Assembly (NCBI GenBank): GCA_963971305.1
Contig: OZ020306.1
Span: 41,871,512-41,935,511 of the forward strand
DNA: 64,000 bases
From: Arcuatula senhousia
Lineage: Eukaryota > Mollusca > Bivalvia > Mytilida > Mytilidae
Direction of reading: 5' to 3'
Both the position numbers and the translations under genes were made by a program. The notes under the pieces were generated by a model. That model did not search any database and was not told the origin of the DNA. It saw only the letters and a program-made list of their open reading frames with translations. Positions 47,680 to 58,612 of this stretch are shown here, in pieces; within the stretch, counting starts at the first letter, position 1; every line of letters begins with the position of its first letter.

Positions 47680-48055
47680 TGTTTAGGAGTAAAGCAATGG
47701 CCCAAACAAGTAACTATTGTGAAAATGTACAAAGGCAAGGCAAATCAAAATTGTTTTGCAAGTGCTGATCTTATACAGATAACCAACTGTAGAACTGACC
47801 GTAGTGGGCCAACGCTGTTTGGAAGAGCGCTTCATGCAAGTAAATGACCCATTTGAGGGGCGCCAAGAAGTGCCCCGCATTGGCTTAATTTTCCATCCTT
47901 ATCCACATCTTCCCTTCTCCAGCGGTCTTCAAAATTTACAGTTCCTTTGTTTCACATCCCACCTCCATATTTCTCATCATCATTTAATGTTCATTTTATC
48001 ACCCTTTCCATTTTATCTCATGTAACCTATACAATGTTGCAACTCACTCACTCAC
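47680..48055 (+). mobile_element. S repeat, partial
   Basis: AACTGACCGTAGTGGGCCAA, GCGCTTCATGCAAGTAAA and TCATCATCATTTAATGTTC lead to the tail GCAACTCACTCACTC. A short inverted S fragment lies just before it (47515-47600). Confidence 0.6.
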
Positions 48056-49288
48056 CAAACTTGAGTTATTCCATACTGTCATAGAAAAGTAAGTTATTTC
48101 ATTTTTCAAAAGAGGAAAGAACTCGGTTGTATTGAGGATATGAATATGAAGATAATGGAGTAGGATTGGTATACAAAACCAATGGTTGGTAAATGATAAA
48201 ACGAGTTTACACTCACTAGCAAATAGTAGGAAGGGTTACCCTATACTGCAGGGGATCCAATGGGTCCAATTCCTACCGACACCACCAGCAATGTTCTTTC
48301 AACTTCCAGCTAGGGCATGAAGAATACATCCGAGTCATGTTGTGGACAAAGTGCTCAGAAATGTAATCAGTTTCTGTGCATTCATTTGTGGACTTGACCT
48401 CTTCTCTACCTGGTTCTCGCAGGGGTGGTGGAAAACAAAAAGACAATTACAGATGTACTCACTGTCACCAAAGAAATAAAATCTCTTGCCCCAAGCTTCC
48501 GCTTCTAATATGGTCTTACATTTCACTGTCAAAAGCCAATTTATTAAATTAATGTTTCTACAAATTTGTTTCAGTGCAAAGTCTTCCAATAACGCCAAGG
48601 TATTATAAATCTTAAACAAGATTATATAATGTTACTTTGATTCCCACTCGAGTGATTTTTTATTGAATTTTAGATTTATAGTTGAATGCACAACATCACA
48701 TTTTGCATTTTTACCTATTAAGTGATAATTTGTGCAGACTACTGGGGCTGGTTTCCTAAATCTTTACATGTTTAAAAGTAAGTAAATATTTAAGATATTA
48801 AATACACATTTGATATACAGGAAAAGTTTTTGAAAACAATCTCGATTCCAGCCTTTTTTAAAACAGGAAATATGCTGAGATACATAAATTTATATTAAAA
48901 ATATAGTGCATTTACATGTTACATGGAACTTTGGCGATTTCAAGTTAAATCGTACTAGCACTTGCTTATTTAAGCTTTTACTTGATTTCAATCATAAGAT
49001 TTGGAATTCCATTTTCTCTATTCTTCCATCTTCATGGAAAACTAGGAGTATCAATTATTCTATTAAAACGATTCTAAATTAATTACATAGTGTTAAATCT
49101 GACATATTATTCATAATATTCGTGTGGTTTCTATAATTTTCTACAACGCACTTGACGAGCTGCAAAAATTATAAACTCTAGAGTAGCATGCGAGTTCACT
49201 CTTTGTACGACAAGAGCTTGTGGTGGTGATTTTGTTTGTTGTTGCTGTCCATGGTTCTTATTGTTGTGTGTTGTATTTTGCATCTGCA
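48056..49288. other. Intergenic stretch, nothing recognised
   Basis: AT-rich, no conserved coding sequence and no repeat I can assign. Confidence 0.4.
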
Positions 49289-49785
49289 GGTTTTTGTGCC
49301 CCCGCAACTATAGCTGGGAAGTGTACTGTTTTACCTTTGTCCGTCCGTACGTCCCACAAGCACCCGGACATAATTTCTACATGCTCGTATATACATGTAC
49401 TGTGCTATTTTTTATTCAATCAATGTATGTGAGTATTTTGATGAGTTACAGATCAAGTTTTCATTTCGTTCCGGTCCGTTTATTTTGGACGAAATTATGG
49501 CAATTGGACTTAAAAAAAAATTATGAAAATATCAGTTTACCGGACTTTTTTCCACATGCTTGCAAATATTGTGCTGGCTTTTGATACGTAAGTCTATCAT
49601 CATAAATTACAGATCGAGTTTATGTTTCGTTCTGGTCCTTTGATTATCTTCTTATTAAGGCCTTTGGATTAACAAAACTTTGTAAACATGACAGTTTTCT
49701 GGATTAAAAAAAATTGAGTCAATTTCCCATACATCGTGGGGGGGGGGGGCATCATCGGTGTCTTACAGAACAGTCTTAGCTAGGT
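49289..49785 (+). repeat. Family G repeat (same plan as A-E)
   Basis: It begins TTTGTGCCCCCGCAACTATA and GCTGGGAAG, with GTCCGTCCGTACG following. It has two internal units about 164 bases apart (AGTTACAGATCAAGTTT at about 49444 and AATTACAGATCGAGTTT at about 49607). It ends with a 12-G run, GGGGCATCATCGG and a short tail. Confidence 0.55.
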
Positions 49786-51590
49786 GTATATTTTTATAAT
49801 GGCGACGAATTATTCTTTTACTTTAAACATGTATACTGGGCAAGGGGCGCATTGCCTTTTCTAGTTCGGTGGTCTTTTAGAAATTTGATAATCGAGCTCC
49901 CCATTTTTATATCTTTGCTATTCTCAAGATATCATGGAAACATTTTCTATATATTTGATCTTTCCAAATAATATATTTCTTAAATTAATTCGACCTGAAA
50001 GACTTAAGTCTCGAAATGGTATAAGAAAGTAGATCTAAAATAATATTGCATCATGATTTTAGCTTACTGATAGATTATTTATAGATTATTTGATTTTCAA
50101 GGGGTCAATAACTTCTAAACCATTTATGATTATTTGATTATTTGATTTAAGTTTTGATACATATAGCTTATAGTGTAAATAAAATACTAAGTCTGTAAAT
50201 GTAGGATATATTATGTCACAAAGTATATTGCGTGTAAAATGAAATAATGTAGTATTGTAGCAAGTATGAAAATATCTTTCTGAAAATCTGTTATATAAAT
50301 TACCAATGGAAATTAATTATAGACGATTGAAGGTATGTTGTAATGCATTTTTATGTCTTTGTAGGCGGGGGGGGGGGGGATGCCAAGGATTGGATTATTT
50401 GTTGTCTAACTAAAATGTTAACCAATTTGGCATTCGAATGTTTCTAGTCCAGAAAAGCCTAGACATTAAATCATCACAAAATTAATAAATAAAAAATAGT
50501 AATAAAAAAAAAATAAACGCATTGCATACAAAATACGGAAAAAATTAAGAAAAAAAAAACAAGAACACACATTACAAGCAAACCACAATAAGAACCGTGA
50601 TGTCAACGAACTTTGATGCTCAAGAAATCACTGTTACTAACAAATAACGTATTGCATGATTTTCAATAATAACTTCGTGTAAAAGTATAGAACAAAGATG
50701 AAAACTTTACATTGTGATATTTTGGTTCAACCTTATAGTGTAAATAAAGTACTTAATGGAGTTCGAAAATGTAGGATACATTTTTTATAATAACTTAGAT
50801 TAAAAGTATTAAACAAAGATAAACACTTTCAAATCAAAATCAACAATCAATGGTGATACTGTGATATTTTTGGTTCAAACTAGATTTTGTTGCTTCAAAC
50901 AAAGCTGTTCATATCCTTTGATAACACAGTAATCTAATGGCACTTGACAAAAAGAAGATCGTAAGTTCACTTTTAAATTACATCATTATTTAATTATGTT
51001 AATTTTGTTCACATTATTTCTAGATACCAAAAATTAAATTATTTTCAAAAAAGAATTTCAAGACGGATAAAATTCAAAGATTTCAACTTCTGAATTTCAG
51101 TACGGAAAGATTAAATCTTACTCCGACCTTTTTGTGCCTTTTGAAAAATTCACTTAAATTTATCTGGTAAAGTCATGAAAGTTATGAACACATTTTATAG
51201 TAAATTATTTCACAATAAAATCTTTGGTGATATATTTTTTCACATCACCAGCAGAGCATTTATAAGCTCATTACTAAGTTACTATAGGTTACATAAACTT
51301 ATTACTTACATAACACTAAATTTTATTTTAAGTATAACTCTATACCTAGTTATAATACAATGCGTTTAAGTGCAGTAAGTTAATTTAACATGTGCTTTAA
51401 TATAAATTTATATTATGTCACAATCAAAGAAAATAACCCGGGAACCATCATAAAGATAAAGAATTTATGTACCAAGCGTAAAAGAATTATTTACCATAAC
51501 TAAAGTTGTAAAGGCAAGTTTCGGAGCATTTCAGAGAGCACAAATAACAAACCAAGTTTTAAAGAATATACCAGTATATGTCAATGGTCG
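49786..51590. other. Intergenic stretch with an N-like fragment
   Basis: 50440-50600 (TTTCTAGTCCAGAAAAGCCT, AGACATTAAATCATCACAAA) resembles inverted N. A G12 run followed by GATGCC at about 50366 may be a stray G-family end. Nothing else is recognised. Confidence 0.35.
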
Positions 51591-51745
51591 TCAGTGGCGG
51601 ATCCTGAAATTTTGAAAAAGGGGGAACCCACTGACTTTCTAAAAGGGGGGACTTTAGTCATGCTTCAATGATTTCCTTCATATCCAAACAATTGTTCCGC
51701 CAAAAGAGAATCCACACCCCCTGCCTCTCTCTGTATCCGACCTGT
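51591..51745. repeat. Short repeat similar to that at 8709
   Basis: The opening GTGGCGGATCCTGAAATTTT, G-rich AAAGGGGG stretches and the C-rich close TCCACACCCCCTGC resemble the element at 8709-8858. The ends are worn. Confidence 0.35.
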
Positions 51746-51884
51746 ACGTATGGGGCTTGATTAAGGGTGATCGAACAGTTTAATTTGATTTGATAGTGAT
51801 TTAGCTTTTCATTTGATAAATAAAAGGGGGACGCAATGCAAAAATAATGTCAAATTAATCTAAGTCATGTTTGCTCATTACTTG

Positions 51885-52415
51885 TAATGTTGGTTCAAGT
51901 GTGACCTGTGAGTTCATGTGTGGCTTCTGTGTTCATGAAAGTGTGACTTCATTTTGCATGTGTGGCTTATGTGTTCATGTGTGGCTTCTATGTTTATGTC
52001 TGTCTTATGTGTTCATGTGTAACTTCTCTGTTCATGGATGCGTGACTTCTGTGTTCATGTGTGGTTCTGTGTTCATGTGTGGCTTCTGTGTTCATGTGTG
52101 GCTTCTGTGTACATGTGTGGCTTCTGTGTTCATGTGTGGCTTATTTGTCCATGTGTGGCTTCTGTGTTCATGGTGGCTTATGTGTTCATGTGTGGCTTCT
52201 GTGTTCACGTGTGGCTTCTGTGTTCATGTGTGACTTCTGTGTGCATGTGTGGCTTCTGTGTTCATGTGTGACTTCTGTGTTCATGTGTGGCTTATTTGTC
52301 CATGTGTGGCTTCTGTGTTCATGGTGGCTTATGTGTTCATGTGTGGCTTCTGTGTTCATGTGTGGCTACTGTGTTCACGTGTGGCTTCTGTGTTCATGTG
52401 TGACATTCCTCTGTA
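51885..52415 (+). repeat. 19-bp minisatellite, about 25 units, with a 151-bp higher-order period
   Basis: The consensus unit is TGTGTTCATGTGTGGCTTC. The block from 52141 (TTATTTGTCCATGTGTGGC) recurs at 52292, 151 bases later, so a multi-unit block has duplicated. Because 19 is not divisible by 3, stop-free reading occurs in all three forward frames as Cys/Val/Trp-rich strings. These are repeat artefacts and not genes. Confidence 0.9.
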
Positions 52416-53211
52416 GAGTTCGATGAGGTTAGGCACAATAGGACCCGATACAAAGGCCAAAACGTGCAAACTGCAAAATAGAGAGAGACTCGCATGGGCT
52501 TAGGAACGGACCATTTTACTTGAAGGGGAGAGGGTCTTGATTTTTTATTTTTGAAACAAAATGAAAAAAATATTTATATTTTCATTATTAGTATTTTTTC
52601 ATATAGCAAAAATCCTTCTTCAGAATATTTGTTTTTCTTACTCTATGCTGCCAAAATATTACTTTCATCAAAAAATCATTTTCAATTCTTTTTAGGGAAA
52701 AAACAACCCCCCTCCCTTCAAGTTAAATGGTCGTTCCCTTATAGCTTATAAGAAGTTCAAAATTATGTCTTGGTTGGCTTATATATCTAGAACTCACCAA
52801 ACAATTATATACTAGACGGAGCTTACCATTTATATACTTAGAGGCAATTTTGTATACAATTGGGGATCCACAATCGACTTATAAGATATCTTCACGATAC
52901 AGGGAGTACTATATAAACCTGATTCTTTTTGCAGCCTTATGGTTTTCTTATTTTCATCTTATTTATCAACCTCTCAACTAGTTGTTGAAAAATATTTCTC
53001 ACCTCTAGTTCCAAGCGTAATTGCACGTGCAATTGATGATTAACCTTATGCAATTTTTTCTTGCATACATTAGAAAAAAAACCCATATACAACTAAATTC
53101 TAGATGAATTTGGAAATTCTAACATCTCGGTATTAAAATAATCAAATCTATTTTCCATGGTGTTAGAAATTTCACAATTAACTCGATCCCGTTAGAGCTA
53201 TATATTTCTAA
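52416..53211. other. Intergenic stretch, nothing recognised
   Basis: Short S/N-like traces only. No gene is seen. Confidence 0.35.
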
Positions 53212-53288
53212 TTGTGGTTTGTTAGAAGGCAAAGGATAAAAGCAATAGGGCCTATTGCTTTTATCCTTTGCCTTCTAACAAACCACAA
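53212..53288. repeat. 77-bp perfect palindrome (38-bp arms, 1-bp centre)
   Basis: The left arm starts TTGTGGTTTGTTAGAAGGCA and ends GCAATAGG. The right arm from 53251 is its exact complement. The single G at 53250 is the centre. The symmetry breaks on the next base outward on both sides. Confidence 0.95.
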
Positions 53289-54929
53289 AGGTCGTACTTG
53301 CTTAACCTATGTCCCTAAATGAGATGAAAGACCTTTAAGTGTCTTTTTTCTTTGTTCCACTTTACAAATAGGTTGTGCAATAGTATAGTCTCTCTAATCA
53401 AAAGGCATTCTGAAGATTTTTATGTAGTAAAAACGTTCAGAAGTATATCAACGTCTTTAAATCCGAAAGAAACATCAATGAAGCCCCGCTTGCGATTATG
53501 GATGATTCGTCACAAGTTGAATTGCTTTATTATGAACGTGACTAGTCCCCCGAAAAAATGTCAATGACCAATTGTAACCGACAACAAATTGTCATATGCT
53601 TTGATAACATGATAACTGGTGTGTCATTTACCTTAAATATTTAAGCTTCTTAGATCGATATAAAAGTTTGGTTTAAAAATGACGAAAACGTATTGTCACA
53701 GCAGTTTCAATCCATCTAGAAATCTTTTAGGCGTGTTTAGATGGATCTACCCCCGGGATATCAACCCTAGCCGGTGTAACTACCAAGCAGAAAGATAACA
53801 AAGGCTTGTAAGTCCCATGAATCGTCAAGTATAGTTTAACAAATTTAAAAGCATTCAAAGCTGAAGCTATTTGCAGACTTTCAAAATGCAGGCATAGAAA
53901 AAGATCATTTGTAGCCATAGATGGATAAACATGTTTTGATTCCTAACTATAACGCAATTTGCCAATGGACCGTTTATGTTTCCACAATAGTTGATGGATT
54001 CTTTTATTTTGTTCCCGTCCTTGGCCTTATTACATCCACGACTGGATGAAATGTTTTCGATCAAAATAAAAAAAGGTAGCGTTTTATCTATAAAAGATTG
54101 CTCTTACAAAAGTCATTGTAGTTCATTTAAGTTCAAGAAAGATTGACACTTTCAGAAGTTTTTTTGGCTCGTCTACCACAAGATCTGAAGATGCACCACA
54201 TAATCTAACCTTAGGCTTTTTATATGCATTTTAGTATTTCATAAATCGTCGACACGGAAAAAAATAATTTCAATTTTCAATTTCCTCTCAATATGGTGGT
54301 TTCTCTACCATGCAAATCTACTTTAAAATCCTACCTTGCTCAAATGTTACATTTCATTACAAAGCATGTCAAGCATAGATTGTAAGGATAATGATTTTGC
54401 ATTAAATGAATACTAGGAAAAACTTCGACGAACTAAAAGTACTAAGTCGAATCACACCTTGACATGTAGAGCGTAATAAATACGAATAATAATTGATATT
54501 TCAATACATGTACTTAAAATGGATCATATGATACGAGGATAAATATATCTGGCCTAGAATATTGATGCGAACTAAATGTTTTATTTTGGAATTTAGTTAC
54601 ATTTTCATTTCACAAATGTGGTAAGTTATTATCAATATTTTAAATTAATTTTTGTTTAATATAGAATTTTTAAAGTATTTTGACTTTAATCAGGTGTTAT
54701 TGACACGGAGGATTTATTTGTTTATTTTCTAAATGGTTACTTCTGATGAAAATATGTCAATGCGTATAATATATTTGTAAGCTTAACATTTATGAGATTT
54801 TAAAAATTAAAAAGAAAGAAACCACATGAAATGTGAGTATAAGTAAGTTTCTTATATTATTTCGTACATTTTGTTTTTGTTTTCATTTGAAATGTAATTG
54901 TATCCTCTTTGAAAATTGGGGCGTGTATA
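53289..54929. other. Intergenic stretch, nothing recognised
   Basis: AT-rich, no gene and no named repeat. Confidence 0.4.
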
Positions 54930-55525
54930 GTTGGTTAGTCACTCGCAAGTATCACAATGTTGGCTTATCCGGGAGATGAACATGGAAGGGGTGATAAAAT
55001 GAACATGAAATGATCCTGAAGTACACAAGGCCAAGCGGGGAGAAAGTTACGGCTGCCACTGGAAAAAGGAGAGATGGGTAGGGACCAGCAATTTAGCCTC
55101 CTGCATGGGATCTTACGGGCCCTACTCTTACCGAGACCTGGAGCAGGGTTTTTAAACATGCAAGAACCGTGACATTTTTCCCAAAACGGTGCACCGCTAT
55201 GGTTCAGTGCCCCTTTTTATGAAAAATCTTAAGAGTAAAATTTATCGTAAGTGTAGATTTAACCCAATTAGAATCCTTGAATTTTACACTTAAGATAATT
55301 TTTAAACTTACGATTTTTTGTTGAAAGGGCTGCAGGTGATTTCCGGATTAAAGCCTGACGACCCCTGTATTCATTATGACAAGGCTGCCGCATTCTACCA
55401 CCTAGGGTCCACATCCCAGTCGCCTAATGGTTAAAGCGGCCTGACCCAACGTCAGTTTTCTGAGCGCTTTTACCGAAAAGCTTAGCGGTGCTGCGGGCCT
55501 ATTCACCACTCGCAACCCGTACGAG
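54930..55525 (-). mobile_element. S repeat, full length, inverted, interrupted by a small MITE
   Basis: It has GGGAGATGAACATGGAAGGG, GTGATAAAATGAACATGAA, GCAATTTAGCCTCCTGCATG, CCTGGAGCAGGGTTTTTAAA and ACCCAACGTCAGTTTTCTGA, and ends at the head GCGGGCCTATTCACCACTCG. The reading order jumps at about 55205, where an inserted element lies. Confidence 0.7.
55205..55331. mobile_element. Small inverted-end insertion inside an S repeat
   Basis: The left part CCCCTTTTTATGAAAAATCT and right part GATTTTTTGTTGAAAGGG are imperfect complements, as are the inner CTTAAGAGTAAAATTTAT and its mirror. S sequence resumes on both sides (CTATGGTTCAG, GGTGATTTCCGG). The target duplication is unclear. Confidence 0.5.
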
Positions 55526-55560
55526 GCGTATAGTGGGTGCAGGTGTCATCCTGTGCATTC

Positions 55561-55602
55561 TATGCATTCAATCAATCAATCAATCATCAATCAATCAATG
55601 AT
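55561..55602 (+). repeat. (ATCA)n microsatellite
   Basis: ATCAATCAATCAATCATCAA and further ATCA units, with one interruption. Confidence 0.8.
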
Positions 55603-55610
55603 CTTTTACT

Positions 55611-58250
55611 TAAACTCCTACACTATCAAAAAATTCCAAGATAATACAACATTCAAGTGCAACTAAAAAATAGAGCGGCTAGGCCCACTGCAGATTGTCG
55701 AGGGTTTTAACGATACTGAAACATGTATCAGTGTTATTTAACGTGCATCCCGCATTTATGATGTACTATAAGGTTTTCGGAGACGAAAAAAAAAAGATAA
55801 AATGTCTGGGTAACTCCATTTAATCGCTTGGGTATTTGTCCTAATCGGATTGTGGGCAAAGTGGGTTGGTGGGACGATGAGAGCTCTTAAGTCAATAATT
55901 ACCAACACGTTACCACTTCTGCTGGCTTATTCTTCGACATACCGGTATGTCATTATTAAATGGGTTTTTTTCGCTTAACTAAGGCCATAAAACATGGAAC
56001 AGTATATTCTGACCAACAGTGTTTTATAGTCAAGACTTTTAAAAACCCAATTGCATCTTATTACGCACGTATCTTATCAGTATTGCAGTATTTATCCATA
56101 CTACAGCTGGGTACTTTATTATTTATGGTCCCATAGATACATAGTAATGTATAATCTATAAAAAGTTTGATAACTTACTTAGTTTTTGCTGAGCTAACAA
56201 AAATTACAACGGCAAATTGTTTGATGAGTGGCTATAGGTAAGAGCAATTTACATGTAAATATACCGACGTTACGCACAATACTGGTGTCACTTTGTAAAA
56301 AAAGTAAGCTTACCGCGTATTGGCTAATTTTTCTGGACCGGTTTTAGAAGACTAGGTACGTGTTATATATCATTAAAAGGGGATTTTTTACCCGAATAGA
56401 GTTATCAAAAAATTAATGCTTAAAACTTGCTCGTCTAAATATAATGAACATTTTATATAGAAAGTAACGTCATATTTTTCCATGTCCTGCGTTACAATAG
56501 ATTTCGGCATCAGTTCTTGATATTTGGGTCATGGATTTATTTTTGCCCCAATGCAAACAAAATTATACATTTGGATCCGTGAATTATAGCATACAAATTT
56601 TATATAACTATTTTTTACGTTTTTCTTTGGTGCATGAAATTTTAAAAAAAAATACAAAATCAAACAAAATGTCCCAGTATGGATATAATATTCGAACATC
56701 ATATTCCCTGCGTAATTCAAATAATTAGAAAAAAGAATGATTAAATTCTAGCCATCAGACATAAATTACATGTACGCAAGTAAAAATTATTCGACTTAGT
56801 TTTTTGTTTGTGGCTAAATTTACCGAGAAACGTCAATTTTCTGATGTCTAGTAAAATGTCACATGTATGAAAAATCGAACTTTTCACAAACTCATGCAAC
56901 TTTGATGCGTAGTCGCAAATTTAAATTAAACGTATGCAAAACTTTTTTATGAATAAACAAAAAATACATTTCCTACTCTTTTTAACAATAGTCAGGATAA
57001 TTAAAATCGACACATAAATCCAAATAAAAAAGGCATATTTCTTTGTCTAGTCAAATGTCCCACACCCGTATTTTTGACGTTAACAATTTAACGGGACTCT
57101 AAGAGGCACTGTTAAAAGCACCAAAGTTACAACTTGTACACAACACATTAAACATATTAAATTCTTAAAAGCTAAATACATAATTTTATACAATATTTTA
57201 TTTTAAAAGATACATTTCTTCGGAGTTCTGGGCCGGGTTAGTGTATTCCACTGGTGCAAATTAATGTTGTAGAGGTGGGCTATTTTTTTTCTTTCCCTTA
57301 TTTTATTAACGAAAATATGCAAAGCGTTTTTTATAAGGGAGAAAACGTTTTTTTTTATTCCAACAGATCAAAAATAACAACTGTGCAGCGCATGTATACT
57401 AAATCGATTGTTTGTCATCCTTCACAAGAAGGACTATTTAAGATTTGCGGATGCAAAATATTTCAAGTACCTAGACAATAATTACAGAACTTTTTACAAC
57501 AACTCATTTTTCCGTCAATAAAAATTGCTTCTAATCTAAAAGAATTTTGTTGCACCTGTTTTGAGTAAACTATTACGAGCTGTCGCTGTGGAAACATTTA
57601 AGAAGATGCCATGCATTTCTTTATGTAATGCACCTAGGAAAGTTATATTATATAAAATTAATACTATATCGATATTGAAATCTTGATTTCTAATTTCGAA
57701 ATATTGAACGGAGAAAGCAACATTTTTTAGCTGTCAGTTACGAAATATTTAACGAAGAAAGCAACGTTTTTGTTTTTAGCAGCAGTATTTAAACAAACAA
57801 AGAGATTAACCTAATATTATTACATGTATTACATTCTCTAATTACCCTTGTGATTTTACGATATCAAATTCGACTAAATTAAAAAAAAAATGTCTTTCTG
57901 ATATAATATAGAATTGCACCTCTAATTTGAGACAGGGTTTTGATTTTTTCGAATTTTTGGAGTTTCCCAAAGAAGCCATGCATGTTCTTTGGTCACTGAT
58001 CCAAGGGCGATTACCATGTTGTATCCGCTACTTCTCCTAGACACCTTGGTGATGCTATTCATACTTTTAGTGAATCTTTCTTATACAATGAAAGATCTGC
58101 ATCTCCTATGAAATAAGCTCAACCAAAGAATGCTTTAAGATCTAATTTTACTATGACGAATTTTGTTAAAACACGAAAACTTCTGTGTTCTATATACTTT
58201 TCTTTCGTCTTTTTTTTTAAACTGTCCTTATTCGACTTATCTTCTGTTTT
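55611..58250. other. Intergenic stretch upstream of the second SLC16 gene
   Basis: AT-rich, with almost no recognisable repeats, unlike the sequence to its left. It may hold promoter and 5' UTR sequence for the next gene, but no element can be pointed out. Confidence 0.35.
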
Positions 58251-58252
58251 AG

Positions 58253-58374
58253 TTTGAAATGACGGAGGTACAACATTAGCCCTATAGCTTATTTAATGGT
58301 AGGAATCGAATGAAAGCGGGCTGTATTGATATGATACCAGAGCCTTTTATGTGAAAAACTAAGTTCGCTAAAAA
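58253..58374 (+). other. Probable 5' UTR of SLC16 gene 2, with a short upstream ORF
   Basis: A pyrimidine-rich CTTCTGTTTTAG at 58241-58252 resembles an acceptor, so an upstream non-coding exon is likely. The segment contains an ATG at 58259 followed by six codons and a TAG (58259-58279), before the main start at 58375. Confidence 0.4.
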
Positions 58375-58612
58375 ATGGAGGAAAAGGAAAGAAATGACGA
58401 GGATGACGTAGATTATGAAGATATCCCGACCCCTCCGGACGGAGGGTGGGGCTGGATGGTGACCATAGCGTCTTTAATGATAAACTTTATAGTAGATGGG
58501 ATTGGTTACGCGTTCGGTGTATTGTTGCCAATATTTGCTGAACACTTCGGCGAAAGCAAAGGAAAGGCTTCTCTTGTAGGGTCACTTTTGTTCGGGATTT
58601 ACCTTTGTTCAG
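58375..58612 (+). CDS. SLC16 gene 2, exon 1
   Basis: 79 codons plus one base, ending before GTAGAT. The acidic head [15 protein letters not shown] is nine residues shorter than in gene 1. TM1 starts at GGWGWMVTI. Confidence 0.94.

Noticed and set aside
51871..52426. Long Cys/Val/Trp-rich reading frames in three forward frames
   Set aside because: They are produced by the 19-bp minisatellite, which lacks stops in every forward frame. There is no start context or homology.
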